Shown piece by piece: positions 12,392 to 24,875 of a DNA stretch of 64,000 bases. Below the pieces are notes generated by a model. That model did not search any database. It saw nothing but the letters and a program-made list of their open reading frames with translations, and was not told where the DNA came from. A program made the translations under genes and the position numbers. The stretch lies in contig JAOVVO010000205.1 of assembly GCA_028564675.1 (NCBI GenBank), positions 51,503 through 115,502 of the forward strand, read 5' to 3'. Within the stretch, counting starts at the first letter, position 1, and each line of letters starts with the position of its first letter. This DNA is from Onchocerca lupi. Taxonomy: Eukaryota > Nematoda > Chromadorea > Rhabditida > Onchocercidae.

Positions 12392-14403
12392 TTACATATC
12401 ATGCCGTAAAGCTAATTTCGGCGTTTCTTCAGCTTCTTCAACCATTTGTCGTCGATCATGCGGAGAAAAAATTGGACGCAAATATTTGGATAAAGTTGTC
12501 TGGACTGGACTACACCTGCTATGAGTGTCTTTACATTTTGTTCTTACGACATACGAGTGATTTGTCGCGGTGTAAATATCGCAACTCTAAATATAACTAC
12601 ATTCTCATCGCTAAATTCTCTAATTACTTCGGCTGTTACCGTAAAAATTAACGTCTAATAGAAAAAGATAAAAATTTGGGAAATGCTAAACTTCACATAT
12701 TAAGACATAATATACGATATATATCAAAATGTTACAATGTATTTAATTATTAATCAATACTTAACAATCAAAATAATAATAATAATGAAAGAAATGAATG
12801 ATAAAAGTAGATATTACAATTAAATTGTAATAAATAATTCGCAAGAAAAAAGTGCAATTAGCTTTCAATTATCGATTTGAACTCAGAAAAAATCTTCTGA
12901 GCTATATTATTCTTTATTAATCGTTCAGATTACAATATCTATATTTCATTTGATTACTTTCTTCTTAAGCAATGTCGAATGATTTAAAAAAAAAAGGAAA
13001 AGATCAAAGAGATCAAATATTATCAGAAGATTAGGCAAAATTAAATAACCTGAAAATATTCTGGAATGATTCTAGCTAATTGTAAATTCGATTAAAAAAT
13101 TTTATCTGAAAATAAAAACTTAATGTATATTAAATTTGTAATTGAATTTTCAATATTAAATTTCTATTTGAAATTTTCAATTAAACGTTTAATAAATAAA
13201 TTGTTCCCTTCAAATTAATTATTTCATGATTAATTCATTGTCAAATAGAATTAAGTCTAAGTGTTTCCCTTCTATCCCTTTTTTTTTTTACCAAAATATC
13301 AAGTTAATTACAAAGAAATCAAGCATGAGGTTCTCTTTTTCCCGATAAAAAGTAAACTAATCGATAAATCCGTCAATAATGTTAATGTTTTTCTGAAAAA
13401 TATCAAATTTTATCAATTAAAATGTCAGCATAATGCTGACATTTCTTAAATTATGCAAATGTAAATAAAGTTTTTCAAATTTTAAATTTAAAAAAAAAAA
13501 GGTCAAATTATTTAATATATTATTGAAAATAATGAATTTATAGGTTATGCATGTATTATTTACCGTCGGTTGACCCGATTATTTCGTTACTGAATCAGCC
13601 AAACGATTTGTCGCGAAGAACGAATAGTTGTCCTGAAATATTGTGGAAAAAGACCCATTGTTGGACATTGCAATGCTGATGTTGGAAGATTTTTGAAGAT
13701 TTTTTCATTCTAATTAAATTATTTTAAATCATTTTTGATCTAAAATTTGATTTAATTTAATTTGATTAAATATTAACTCACATATATAAATATACAGATT
13801 AAATTGTGAAACAAACAACGAAATTCTATTGGGAGAAAATGATGAAATTTCAGATTAGGAACATATGCAGCATTTGAAATGGCAATTCAAAAATTTAAAA
13901 AGAACGAAATGCTTGTGATGATAGATGTTGCAAAAAATGTATGCGATCAACGAATGGGTGCTATTTAAAATAATCAAATTAATTATTCATTTTTTTTAAA
14001 TTTAAACTTTGTAAATTCCAATTTGAATAACAATCTTTTTAATTTGAACATTCCTGTGTTTAAAAGAACATAAATTTTGAAATCAATTCTTCAGGAAATA
14101 AAATTTCGACATGTTTTTCGATATTACTAAAGTAACAAAAGTTGAAGAATATAAAAAAACGAGAAATGATAATAACAATAATTGTTTGGAATTATCGATA
14201 GTTGTTGACAAAAATGACGAAAATTTTGATTAAAAAAAAATTGTTTTGCTTATGTAGCATCTTTCCCTTGGCATTTTTCAATTGTATGAATTATCAGTGT
14301 GATTAAATTTCATGCTCTATTTATCTATAGAATATTTACTCATTGCTTGTTGTACAAGCGCGATCCTTTTTATGATTAATTAACTCACGCAGTTCTCAGC
14401 CAT
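12392..14403 (-). CDS. Uncharacterised small protein, 83 residues
   Basis: Three exons (14403-14389, 13632-13591, 12586-12392) connect in phase 0 throughout, with a GTGAGT donor after exon 1, a TATTTCAG acceptor, a weaker GTAACG donor after exon 2 and an ATATTTAG acceptor. The protein starts MAENC, continues DNYSFFATNRLADS and ends with a basic, Cys-containing tail including YVVRTKCKDTHSRC, KYLRPIFSPHDRRQ and a final KLALRHDM. There is no signal peptide or membrane segment. A CACACAAGCAG acceptor lies 9 bases upstream of the ATG, consistent with trans-splicing. Exon 3 is open over 64 codons with unusually even codon use for this AT-rich background, which is the best evidence that it is real. 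I do not recognise the family and assign no function. The tiny first exon is the least certain part. Confidence 0.5.
13420..13444. other. Perfect 12-base-stem palindrome
   Basis: AAATGTCAGCAT and its exact reverse complement ATGCTGACATTT are separated by a single A. It lies in intron 2 of the small-protein gene. It may be a chance hairpin or a regulatory or processing element. Confidence 0.8.
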
Positions 14404-15235
14404 TTTTGTCTTCTGCTTGTGTGAAGCAAAGAAATTTTATATTTTAGCAATATTTATTCATCTATCGTATGGTATTGGCAATTTTGATTGCTAATCAATT
14501 GCTCACCAGAACATCACAAATTATAGATTTTATTCGGGAATACGGTGATTTAATGCGACAATTTGGAGCGATGTATTGAACGTGCTAAAAAAAAGTTCGC
14601 AAAATTCCAAAAGTGCAAAGAAAGATATCTAAGTAGAATTAAGATATTCGAGAAAATATTTCTTCGACTGTTGGTACGTATGTATGTATTTTATGCATTT
14701 ATGTGTAAGTAGTATCATGAGATATCATTTCTGATAAATGTACGTTTATTAATTGTCATATTATATTCAAAAATATTTCAAAGAAATAAAATGCAAAAAG
14801 TTTGTACATTTCCAGCATGGCCATATAATCGTGCCTAAAATAGATGAGATTTCCGGAACTAAGAATTCCGTGGGAACAGTTCAAAACCAGGGTTTAAATT
14901 CGATGATTAAGGACTAAAAATTCAATTAAAATGGTTGTTTATGCTTAACCAACGCATTTGCTAGAATTAACGTCTAAAAATTCTGAATTTATGGCCAGAA
15001 CTCCCAATTTCGGAATGAAAGACTAAGAATTTAAGAAACGTTAAAAATATTTAATCTACACTGCATAATACAATATGGCTTCACAATATACTAAATAAAA
15101 AATACACTAAATAAACATACTTGCAAAATGGAAATGCATTTTTCCATATTCCTTAATCTAAAATTTCCTTAAGGATTTTTCACGATAATGCCAGTCGCTA
15201 GCATTAAATGCCCAAAACGAAACTGTAAAATGCAC

Positions 15236-18200
15236 TTAATTATGCTTCGAAAAAAGCTTCAGAATTGCGCTTGTTACTGTTGATGTCAACTGGGATACGT
15301 TGCGGACCATAGGACTATTTCGTCCTTTGAACTCTGTAACAACGTCATTAGCAAATGCTTCTGCAGCTGCTTTTTTCGGTTTCTTGGTCCCACTATTCGA
15401 ATATTTGTAAATCTGATGAATTACTGAATTTCTGCTATCGATTATGGTACCTATCTGCAAAGGTAATCCTCGAATAATATTAAAATTCATGAAATGGAAT
15501 AAAATTTTAGTATTTTTCAGAGTGAAAGACTTAACCTGAAACGACATTAGACTTGGAATTGGACGGCTTTTCAAATTATTTAATATTTTGATGCTATAAA
15601 GTTTGGCAATTGTAACTTATCTATAAAAACTAGCGCTTATGACTTATTAATACATGTCATCAATAAAATTATACTATATTCATGATATGGATAGAATTTT
15701 ATCGTATATTATTATTTTTTTTAAAAAGAAGTTTAAAATTCAAACTTGCTGTGAAATATTCCAAGCGTCATCAGCATCTGCTTCCAGTTGTAATATTTTC
15801 CAACATGCATCATTACACAGCTGAAATTAAATACTTCAAAAGAGATGCTGATAAAATTGATTAGCTCTCAACGAGCATCAGACATAGCACAAATCAAATA
15901 TTTGTAACATGCATCTAATATATAAAAACTGCTAGATAAACATTACCAACCTTTTGCCTTAATAATTCATCATTTTCAGTTGATCTAACTAATTTCAAAT
16001 TCAATGAATCTTGCGTGCTACTAGCTAATTCACTCATTTTTGATTCTTCTGATTGATGCTTTATTGTTGGACATGATAACCAAACAATCCTCACTCTTCG
16101 TTTTGCTGAAAATAAAAAATTATAAGCGTTCAGAAAATGGAATATAATATTAAATTAAAAAAAACCTAACATTATAAAATTGAAATACAAGAATTGTCAG
16201 GATTATTTGACATTTTGGATTAGAATTTTTGAGCACAATATGTTTTTGAACGATTACGCAGTTATAAAATACACTATTTAACGCGCTCTTAAAAAAGATT
16301 TGCGATACATACTATCAAATGATCATACTCTTTTGTGGATCAGAACTTTGATAACAATTAGCAGAAGTATTATATCGTTAATTTGCAAAGAACACGAAAA
16401 TGTTTAAAAATAAGAAAAAATTACAATTAGAGCGATTAGTGATTTCAACTCCACCAACGTAATTCCATGTTACGCATAAAGTTTTTAGCGAAGAATGCAA
16501 TGATATGGAATTTCTTTTCCTTGTTCGATCCAGTTGATTTGGTGCTAATTCAAAACCATCCGTTCGAATAGCTATAAAAAAGCAAAGATATTCCATTTTA
16601 GAAGTTTCTTCGTTAATTTATAAAAAGATAATAAAACTTAAGATAATAAAAAAAAAGAATTTTTAACGAAATAATTTTATAAAATGAAAAGTTCTTTCAA
16701 ATATCCGCATATAAAAGTAATAAGTTATAAAAAAAGAAACATTAAAGCAGAATATAACGATAATTTGTAACTCATACTTAGTAAAGAATTGCATTTGGGT
16801 TTGTATCGATGTATCTTTTCTACCGGATAAAACGAAATCGAATTACCCAGTGAATCTGTGATATCGAAAGATGATGATGAAATGCTCGCCGCCGTACTAG
16901 TTCTACTGCACTTTTTATGGGTCACATCTTAGAAATAAAGATTAATCTCGAGATTAAAATTGAATTTTAATTAGATCAAATATTTTTAATAAGAATTTCA
17001 TATTTTCTTTCATTTCTTTCAAATCTTTTATTTTTTGAGAAAAAATTATAACTCTATTAGCTATGTATATTATCGTGTTAAAATTTATTCAAACTTATTT
17101 TTGTGCAAGAAATAAACAAATGTTTAACATTGGTTCACATCAAAATTGCAAAACTAATTAACTATGAAATTAGCAAAATGTACCGAAACATTGTTGTTGT
17201 TGAATTGATGAATTTATTAAATCATCATGAATTTTTGAAGTTGAATTATGTCCCTGAGCAATACTTGAACAGCGTGTTGGAGAAAAATCACCTCGAGAAC
17301 CTAGAAAAATGAAATACTTTTATTTAAAGAAGCAATAAAATAGTAAAATTGAGGAAAAATATGAATATTATTTTCAATTAAATAGCTCGCCTAGATTATT
17401 ATTTTAGTTACGATTCGGCTGATCAAAAACGAATATATTGTAAACAAGTCAAACAAACAAACTGTTTATGCGCAATAGTAGAAATTCCGAGCAGGCTACA
17501 CTGGATATTGGCTTATTAAGATCCAATACAACATCAGGTTGCTTCGCAGCTTCCAAAATATATTCTCGTACTGAAAAAAATCAGATTGAAATACCGTATG
17601 AAACTTTAAAAAAGCTGTCGCATTTCATTCAATTTTGCAGACAGATTTTGTTCCAAATAAATATTAAGGCCAGAATTCCGATTAAAATCAAGTTACAGAG
17701 GGTTAATATCAGCAATAAACAAAAAAATTCTATTTTATAATAAGCAAGAATGATTTAAGATTACAATAACGCAAGAGGTGAGTGAAATATCTTACAAGCT
17801 GTGCAATCACTCATGAATTCTTGACCTTCATCTTCGATACGTTTTTTGACGGTCTGATCACGAAGCCATCGTAGGGGTACATCCGGTGAATCAATTGAAA
17901 ATTCATATTGCTTGCCGCTTATAGTATACCTGAACGACATTTACTTCTAAATCAAATTTTGGGAAAGGCAGTAGTTTCTAATAATCATTATAAAAAAGAC
18001 AGTAACAAAACTAACACGATAACATTTGTTATTCCTGAACAGTTATAACTCTGTCGTTTCTCCAAAGCAATTGTTGACCAACATGAACCAAGTTCACTTA
18101 ATAAACGATGACCATCAACTGAGGGTAAATCTCGATCCACTTCACCATTTTCTTCGGCCATCAACAAATGATATTGTGTAACAGATCTATAAATAAAGAA

Positions 18201-20389
18201 ACATTAACTTTACGAAAAAACTACACAAATCTATTTCAGATTTTATGACCGATTCAATCTTAAACTTGTGCAGTTTAAATCAGAAATTAATTCAATATTA
18301 ATTTCCTGAAAATGATATTAAGTTCAGATCATAAAAAATATATTTTATATTTCCGTTAATTTATATATTTTCGATGTTCCAATAATGGTTTCTCTATCAA
18401 GTGCTCCATCTATTACTGTATATCGCTAAGGCATTCTAATGTTTTAGAAAAGTGTTTTAGAAAAAAAAAAAAAAAACATTAACAGCGCAGTTAAAAATAA
18501 AATAAATGAGATTTAGCCTTCGAATATAATCATTGTTCGTATAGTAGCAGTCAAAACTTCTAATGATGATTTAGCAAGGCAATATTAATGGAGTTTAAAA
18601 AAAGCATGCTAGTATGAGTAATGAATTAAATTCATTTAAAATACTTTTTATGAATCGAAATGCTTTTTATATTATTTAATAAAAGTCAGAATGCATACTC
18701 AATATCATTGGTTCTTTGACATCGTGCATATTCATAACAACATAAGCCAACGAGATCTGCTATATAAATATCGCATTGAGCATAAATAATTAGTGAAAAG
18801 TATTTACCATTATCTAATTCAGGTTTGGCAAAAGGATAAAAAACTAATAGTTTTCGACCTTTTTCAATATCCTGCAAAAAAATATAGCACTTTGAAATAA
18901 TAGGACAAGAAAACAGTTTATGGGGGTAGTTCGAGGGTAATCAAGATATTATTTATTCAATAAAACTGAGCTTTGCTAATTCCAATTGAAATCAATCAAA
19001 TCAATTTCTAAAATTTTAAATCAGTACAATCAGCTATCAACAACTTCAATGATTAAAAAATGAATTCTTTTTTTTTTTTTTTAGCAGCAAAATGAAAATA
19101 AGCAAAAACAAGACTTTACTTCATACTTCTAAGAATCTTTTAATATTTATTTATTTTTGAGGAATTTTTTTAGAAATAAAATATTCCATCATGACTGTGC
19201 AATATTCAGTATAATATTAATAATGTAACAAAAAATAACAGACATATTAAGCAAAATTATTCAAAATTTTTCATACTGACAAGTCTATATTATACAGATC
19301 TTCCATTTCTCCAATTTCAAAATAGTAAATTTTTCTAAAGAAAAAACAGTCAAGTTATTTTAGATAAAATATTTACCGGTGCAGCAAATCTTGCATACGC
19401 TGCAAGATCAGGCCTGATCATAAAATCTGTTTTTTCCAAAAGTCTGAAAATGAAAATTAAATTTTCAAAATAAAAATAATCATCTTAGCATCGTTAAATA
19501 GGACTAACTTACAATGCAGTAGTGGACTTCTTCACTAAAAGTGGTGATGGAATACAAGATATATCCTTGCACTGAAAAAATTCCGAATCTGGTGTACTCG
19601 AACATGCATCATTTGTATTGTCTTTCACCGCTTTATCTTCGTCATCCGAATCTGATAAGTCAATTTCATGAATCCTCGAACGTAATCGTTCCTGTATCAC
19701 TTCATAAGTTGATTGACAATCAGGAGTAGCCTGAAAGAGGAACAGCAATTCGCGATTCAATTTTATGCCATTTGTTTTATTTAAATTCAGATGGAAACTA
19801 GGAAGCAATGAATTGAACTGATTAAAACTATAGAAATATAAATTTAAAGCATAATTTATGTAAACAAACCAAATAGCATGGAGAGTATTCCCCACTACTT
19901 GTATCGGAATCAGCTGCGGAACGAAAATTCAACGGTAAACCACCAGGTTTCGCTTTCCTGAAATTAATTTGAAAATTTCGATTTAAATATTAATTTAACT
20001 AAATTTCTAACACAACTATTAATCCCATTTTAAATTAATTCACAATTCAAAAATGAAGAATAATCTTAAATGGTACTAAAGCAAAGCATATGAGCACTGA
20101 ATAATTCATCACAGAAAGTTAGTAAAATGTAAAATCAATCAATTAAAATCGAGAAAAATAACAATATTTCCATCGAAAAAAAGGTTACTGTAACCTTCAG
20201 TTGCAGATAGTATTTTAGAAACAAACCAAGAAGTTTTTGAAAAAGACAAAAAGTGTAAGAAAAATTCAATTCTCTCTTATCATACCTTAAAGGTGGTTTC
20301 AATATCTTCTTGCAACGACCATCATCATCATTAATAATGCATTGATGTCTGATAAAATTGGCAAGTTCTTCCGAATCAAAACACGCCAT
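15236..20389 (-). CDS. SIN1: SIN1 (MAPKAP1) subunit of mTORC2, 609 residues
   Basis: SIN1 is an essential, non-catalytic subunit of TOR complex 2; its CRIM domain recruits AGC kinase substrates such as Akt and SGK. Thirteen exons join in phase: 20389-20286, 19957-19870, 19730-19513, 19443-19377, 18871-18699, 18186-18007, 17929-17796, 17570-17463, 17300-17184, 16927-16778, 16571-16455, 16105-15951, 15454-15236. The N-terminus (MACFDSEELANFIRHQC...DDDGRC) matches human MAFLDNP..LAHIRQSH...DDTGMC. CRIM (about residues 155-285) is marked by KLLVFYPF, YIADLVGLCCYEY and MAEENGEVDRDLPSVD (human DLIGLICWQY, IAEDDGEVDTDFPPLD). A Ras-binding-like domain follows (YEFSIDSPDVPLRWL, PDVVLDLNKPISS, EFLLLRINSSRGD), then a Ser/Thr-rich linker and a PH-like region (RRVRIVWLSC). 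The acidic linker LSDSDDED near residue 100 is unusual. The last exon (72 residues) fits in phase but has weak similarity, so the C-terminus is the least sure part. Confidence 0.88.
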
Positions 20390-21899
20390 CTAATTTACCG
20401 CAAAATAGATATCATCTGAATTAGACCAATTATTTCATTTAAAAAAAAAAAAAAAATGTATGATAGCAAATGTTGCTCAAATAGAACCAAATGATATAAA
20501 TGATTTTTCAATGTTTGTTTTTAAAAATTTTAACTTCAAATAAAGAACGAAAGTGATTTTATGACAGTTACCTTTTATAATACAAGGCAAAAATTCAATA
20601 CTGAAAATCTGAAAAAAGAAATTATGATCCCGAAAATTAAATGAGAAGAAAATTCTAGTAAGATTAACCCGTAAGACTATCAACAAATATTATCAAAGAA
20701 AACAGTAGCAAGATTTAAACTAGCAAGTACATATATATTTTTATTTTATAAGTGTATTTTCCATTTGTAAGTATACTTCTTGATCATTGAAAAATTGAAT
20801 TTGAAAATTACAATTTCTCCCAAACATTTCATTCAGTCGAAAAATTCATCCGGTTGAAATCATGCACTGTTAGAAGATGATGATCATTTTTGATATACTA
20901 TCAAAATGTATTGAATGATCTAGATGATTTTAGGGTTTCCACTCGATATCAAATAGTTTTGAGAGTTTGAAAATTTACAGACATGGAACTTCACTATGAT
21001 CATCCCGGAATTTTAATTCCGACCTCGTGGAATTTCAAAATTTTTTTTCCACATGAAATTGTTTTTCCATATGAAATTGTACGACTATCTCGGAAGTAAC
21101 GAAGTCATAAGGGCAACTTGAATATTAATGATCTTTTATCATCAACAGAGTGATATATTTCAACAAGAAACACGTCATTTTGATTGATAGTGAAAATATC
21201 TTTAAAATTTCGCGAGAGAAAATTTTATCAACCCATTTCGAAAATAAAATAAATTTGCGATATAAATATAATAGCATATCTATACAACATTGACAACAAC
21301 ACACATAATGAATGCACAATAATCGGTTCCAGTTAAAGTAAACAACCTGAAAAGTGCTTTATGTTAGAGAATCAATATAAATTCAAAATACAATATCAAA
21401 TACCGGATATCACATATAATGAAAATCTAAAATTCAACCGCAAATTTCTGAAGTCTTTCCTCCTTAGAACTTGAACCGAATTTCTTTTCTTCATTGTAAA
21501 TCTTAACGAATCCTTTATAGAATACTTTATTAGAATGCCATGTGAACAATGAAAAGAAAAATAGTCTCCAACGGACCATATTAACTCTCAACAAAATACA
21601 TTCTATTCACTACTGATGATTCTTTAAAAATAGATTTGCTGATATTAATATAAAAATACACAAGTATTGCTAACGAATATGGTCATCATGTAATTTCGAA
21701 ATGTTCAAGAATTATGCTTAAGATTAATAAAATAGGAAATTCAATAACATCATGTCATGGTAGGTAGCAAAATAAGGTCACCACAAATAAACTCTCACTC
21801 AAATCCGAATTAAATTTAAATTCTTCAACATACACAGACAAAAAATTAATTTAAAAAATTTTTTAAATAAACGTACAAGATAGTTTTTTCTTTTTACAC
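20390..21899. other. Spacer between lipid phosphatase and SIN1
   Basis: This 1.5 kb AT-rich interval separates two minus-strand genes. It must hold the 3' UTR of the phosphatase and the outron or promoter of SIN1. No coding exon is supported; the open frames at 20477-20686 and 21125-21319 lack splice logic or similarity. Confidence 0.5.
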
Positions 21900-24861
21900 T
21901 TATGTATTATGCATACGTTCAAGAAAACGATTTTGATAAACCAACGAAGAACGTGTCTTTGGGATAAAAATACACGCACATAAAAGGCCTAATATTATTC
22001 CGCCTAAAACATCTGTTGGATAATGCCAATTATCAGTTATGCGTGTTACCATAACCACTATTGCCCAGATACCACATATAAGCAGTATTATAAAACGGAT
22101 TATTCGTAACGATTTATTGCCGGTAGCATCAACTACACCTAAACATAAAAGTGATTAATTGAACTTTATAAAAACTAAAAAGTAATACTCTTTTTTTTTC
22201 AATATAGAGTTTCTTTAAGAAATAAAAAACATAAATAGTAGCATTTTCAAAAATGATCTTACAAAAAAAAAAAAAAAAAAAAACGGACGAGTCTAAAAAG
22301 ATCAAGAATTATGAAAAAGAAATATAAACAATAACATTTTATAAGATTTTTCAATAAGAATACAATTATCAGGACTAACATATCCACACCGAATTCAGAA
22401 AACATTGATAAGTAGCCATAAAAATTTCCATCTGTCTATATTTTTATAGAGATAATTATAAAAGTTTGTTCATACTTTTCCGAATTATATATAGATAGAT
22501 AGATAAATAGATAGATAAATAAATAAATAGATAGGTAAATTGGATTAGCATATATATTGCTTAGATAAGATATTCCATCTCAATACCTCTCTCAAACTTA
22601 ACTATTAGTAACATACCTTTCAGATAAGAATAAAAAAATATGAAGAGCAAAACAGCGGCTGATGAATGGCCACTTGGAAAACTTTGACGTCCGACACGAA
22701 TTCGATGCATATCCGTTCCCATACAATTGATATCTATAAATAAATAACGGTAACGTGAAAATATTTGATGTTCATTGAGATTTCTCATATTTTAAGAACT
22801 TTATATTAGAATATGATATCACGGGAGATTCTAGCATATTTTTCGTTTATTACTTTCATCAATTATTCTATTTATATACTTTAACTCTTGCATAGAGAGT
22901 TAAATTATATAATCGGTTCCTAAAAATTTCCCTTCGAAACTTTAAAATTTTTTAGAAAATTTTGAAATCCAGTAAAAATTCAGTTAAAGCTAAATTTTTA
23001 AATGACTATCATACTGCCACATTTTTCTGTCTCTGCCGTTCTTTCTCTCATAACATTTTTAGCAGTAATACTTTGAAGTTATTTTAAATCTATATTAAAA
23101 TCTTTTTCTGTCCTATATCTACTTCAATCATATAAAGCCATATTTTTCATTTTTCTAATCGAAATATTTTACACTCACCATTTAATTCCAACTGAAATTA
23201 AGCTTAAATTGATGACAAATAATACTTACTTTCGATATATGTATTTGGATCGTTACAATTAATTTCGTTCCAGTTCGGTTGGCAGACACTTAAAAAATGC
23301 GGCCTTAACCGAGCGAATGTACACTTTAATACCTGAAAATACAAGAAATTCATATCATCTCACAAAAAAGAAGTACATTAATTTTCAAAGTAACTGTTTG
23401 AATAGATTTCAATAGCTTTCAATTTTAAACTTTCAAATCAGAAGTTTTTACTAGTTGCAAAACCGAAAAAAAAGCAATATGAGAATGCGCATTACATGAA
23501 AAGGAAAACAGGAAAACGAAAAAACAAAGGAAAAATACCTCCATTAGAAATGTTGCTAAAACAAATGAAGCAATATATATGAGATAGATTGATGTAGTAA
23601 AGTGAAAATATTTGCGCAGTTTATTCCGTCCTTCAGATTTCATAAATACTACAGCTTCTACTAATCCAATCACGAAAAATGGTGAACCAATGGATACTGC
23701 CAGCAGATGTTTCGTTGATATGGTATTGGGACTGAATGGTTTGCTGATGTACGGTACCTGCAAGAAAAAAAAATATTACAATGTTACCAAAGTTTGCATA
23801 TTTATTAATTTCAGTGAAATTTCTACTAATATCACTAATATCATTATACTTCCTAACTTTATAAAAAATTAGAAAGAGAGAGCAACTCATTTTGAAAAAA
23901 TCTAATATCTTAAAAAATCATACATGAAAATTAATAGCCACTTCAAGAATTAATTGACATTATTTTTTAAACAGCCAATATTACTTAATTTACATTCTAA
24001 CAGATCTCTTGACATATGGTTCTAGTCTTCGTGGAAATTTTTTTTTTTTTTTTTTTTTTGATTTTAAACTTATTTTAACAATTTGGAAGGAGTAACTCTT
24101 ATAACAAGAAAAGTGAAACAGCTCAAAATCAAATCACAAATACTATGGATATTTCAAAATATTAATTGTAGCAATGAATAGAGAAATTAGCACAGAAATC
24201 CAGCAAAAAAAAAAAAAAAAAATGGACAGTAAAATTCATTACTTAAATACAAACTCATATTTTTAATTAATTATTATTCTTCGTAACTATTAGTAACATT
24301 ACGCTGCTAACATTGCATGCTATTCATGTAAATTGTTTACTTCTTAATTATGTTAATTCTATTAAAAATTAATGCAGCAAGTTTGGATGAAAAATTTTCA
24401 TCTTCTAAAATCAACACACACACAAAAAAAAAGCAATCAAAATACAAATAACAAGATATCATTCTGATATAACACCACTGATATAAATATAAATATAAAT
24501 AACAATAGTATTGTAACAGAATGATATCTTATTGTTTATGATATCACTGATATAATATCATTCACATATCATTTTCTTTTCCTCCTTTTTTTTCGTTCTT
24601 TTCAAGAAAATATAAATCAGTCAAGAAGAATAAACGAAAAAAAGAAGAGAACTTTACCTGATAACAATAAAAACCATGTTCAAATGGTGCAACAAGTTTG
24701 CCAATAAAAAGATTTAATGCAAAAAATGCTACAGCTAATGCAATTCCAACATCGATAGCTACAGCAAAAAGCCCTTTAATGATAATTATTGTTATCGATT
24801 CGTCTGCTTTACTTTCATATTGCGCAAATCGTCCGCTAAATGTTACTCGACGTAATGGCAT
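21900..24861 (-). CDS. Phospholipid (lipid phosphate) phosphatase, PAP2 family, 293 residues
   Basis: This integral membrane enzyme dephosphorylates phosphatidate, lysophosphatidate, sphingosine-1-phosphate and related lipids. Five exons (24861-24658, 23757-23539, 23332-23230, 22733-22617, 22138-21900) join in consistent phase and give 293 residues, close to the usual ~290-310. All three catalytic motifs are present: K144-x6-R151-P152 (KCTFARLRP), PSGH at 195-198 and R247-x5-H253-x3-D257 (TRITDNWHYPTD). Hydrophobic segments near 25-55, 85-105, 120-141, 200-213, 228-246 and 257-275 fit the six-helix topology. KPFSPNTIS before the second helix parallels the YPYKEDTI segment of vertebrate enzymes. 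A TTTTTTTAG acceptor lies 14 bases upstream of the ATG, suggesting trans-splicing. The exact subfamily (LPP/PLPP) cannot be refined without a tree. Confidence 0.9.
22490..22543. repeat. GATA-type microsatellite
   Basis: Imperfect (ATAG)n/(ATAA)n array within an intron of the lipid phosphatase gene. Confidence 0.9.
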
Positions 24862-24875
24862 TATTGATAATATTC

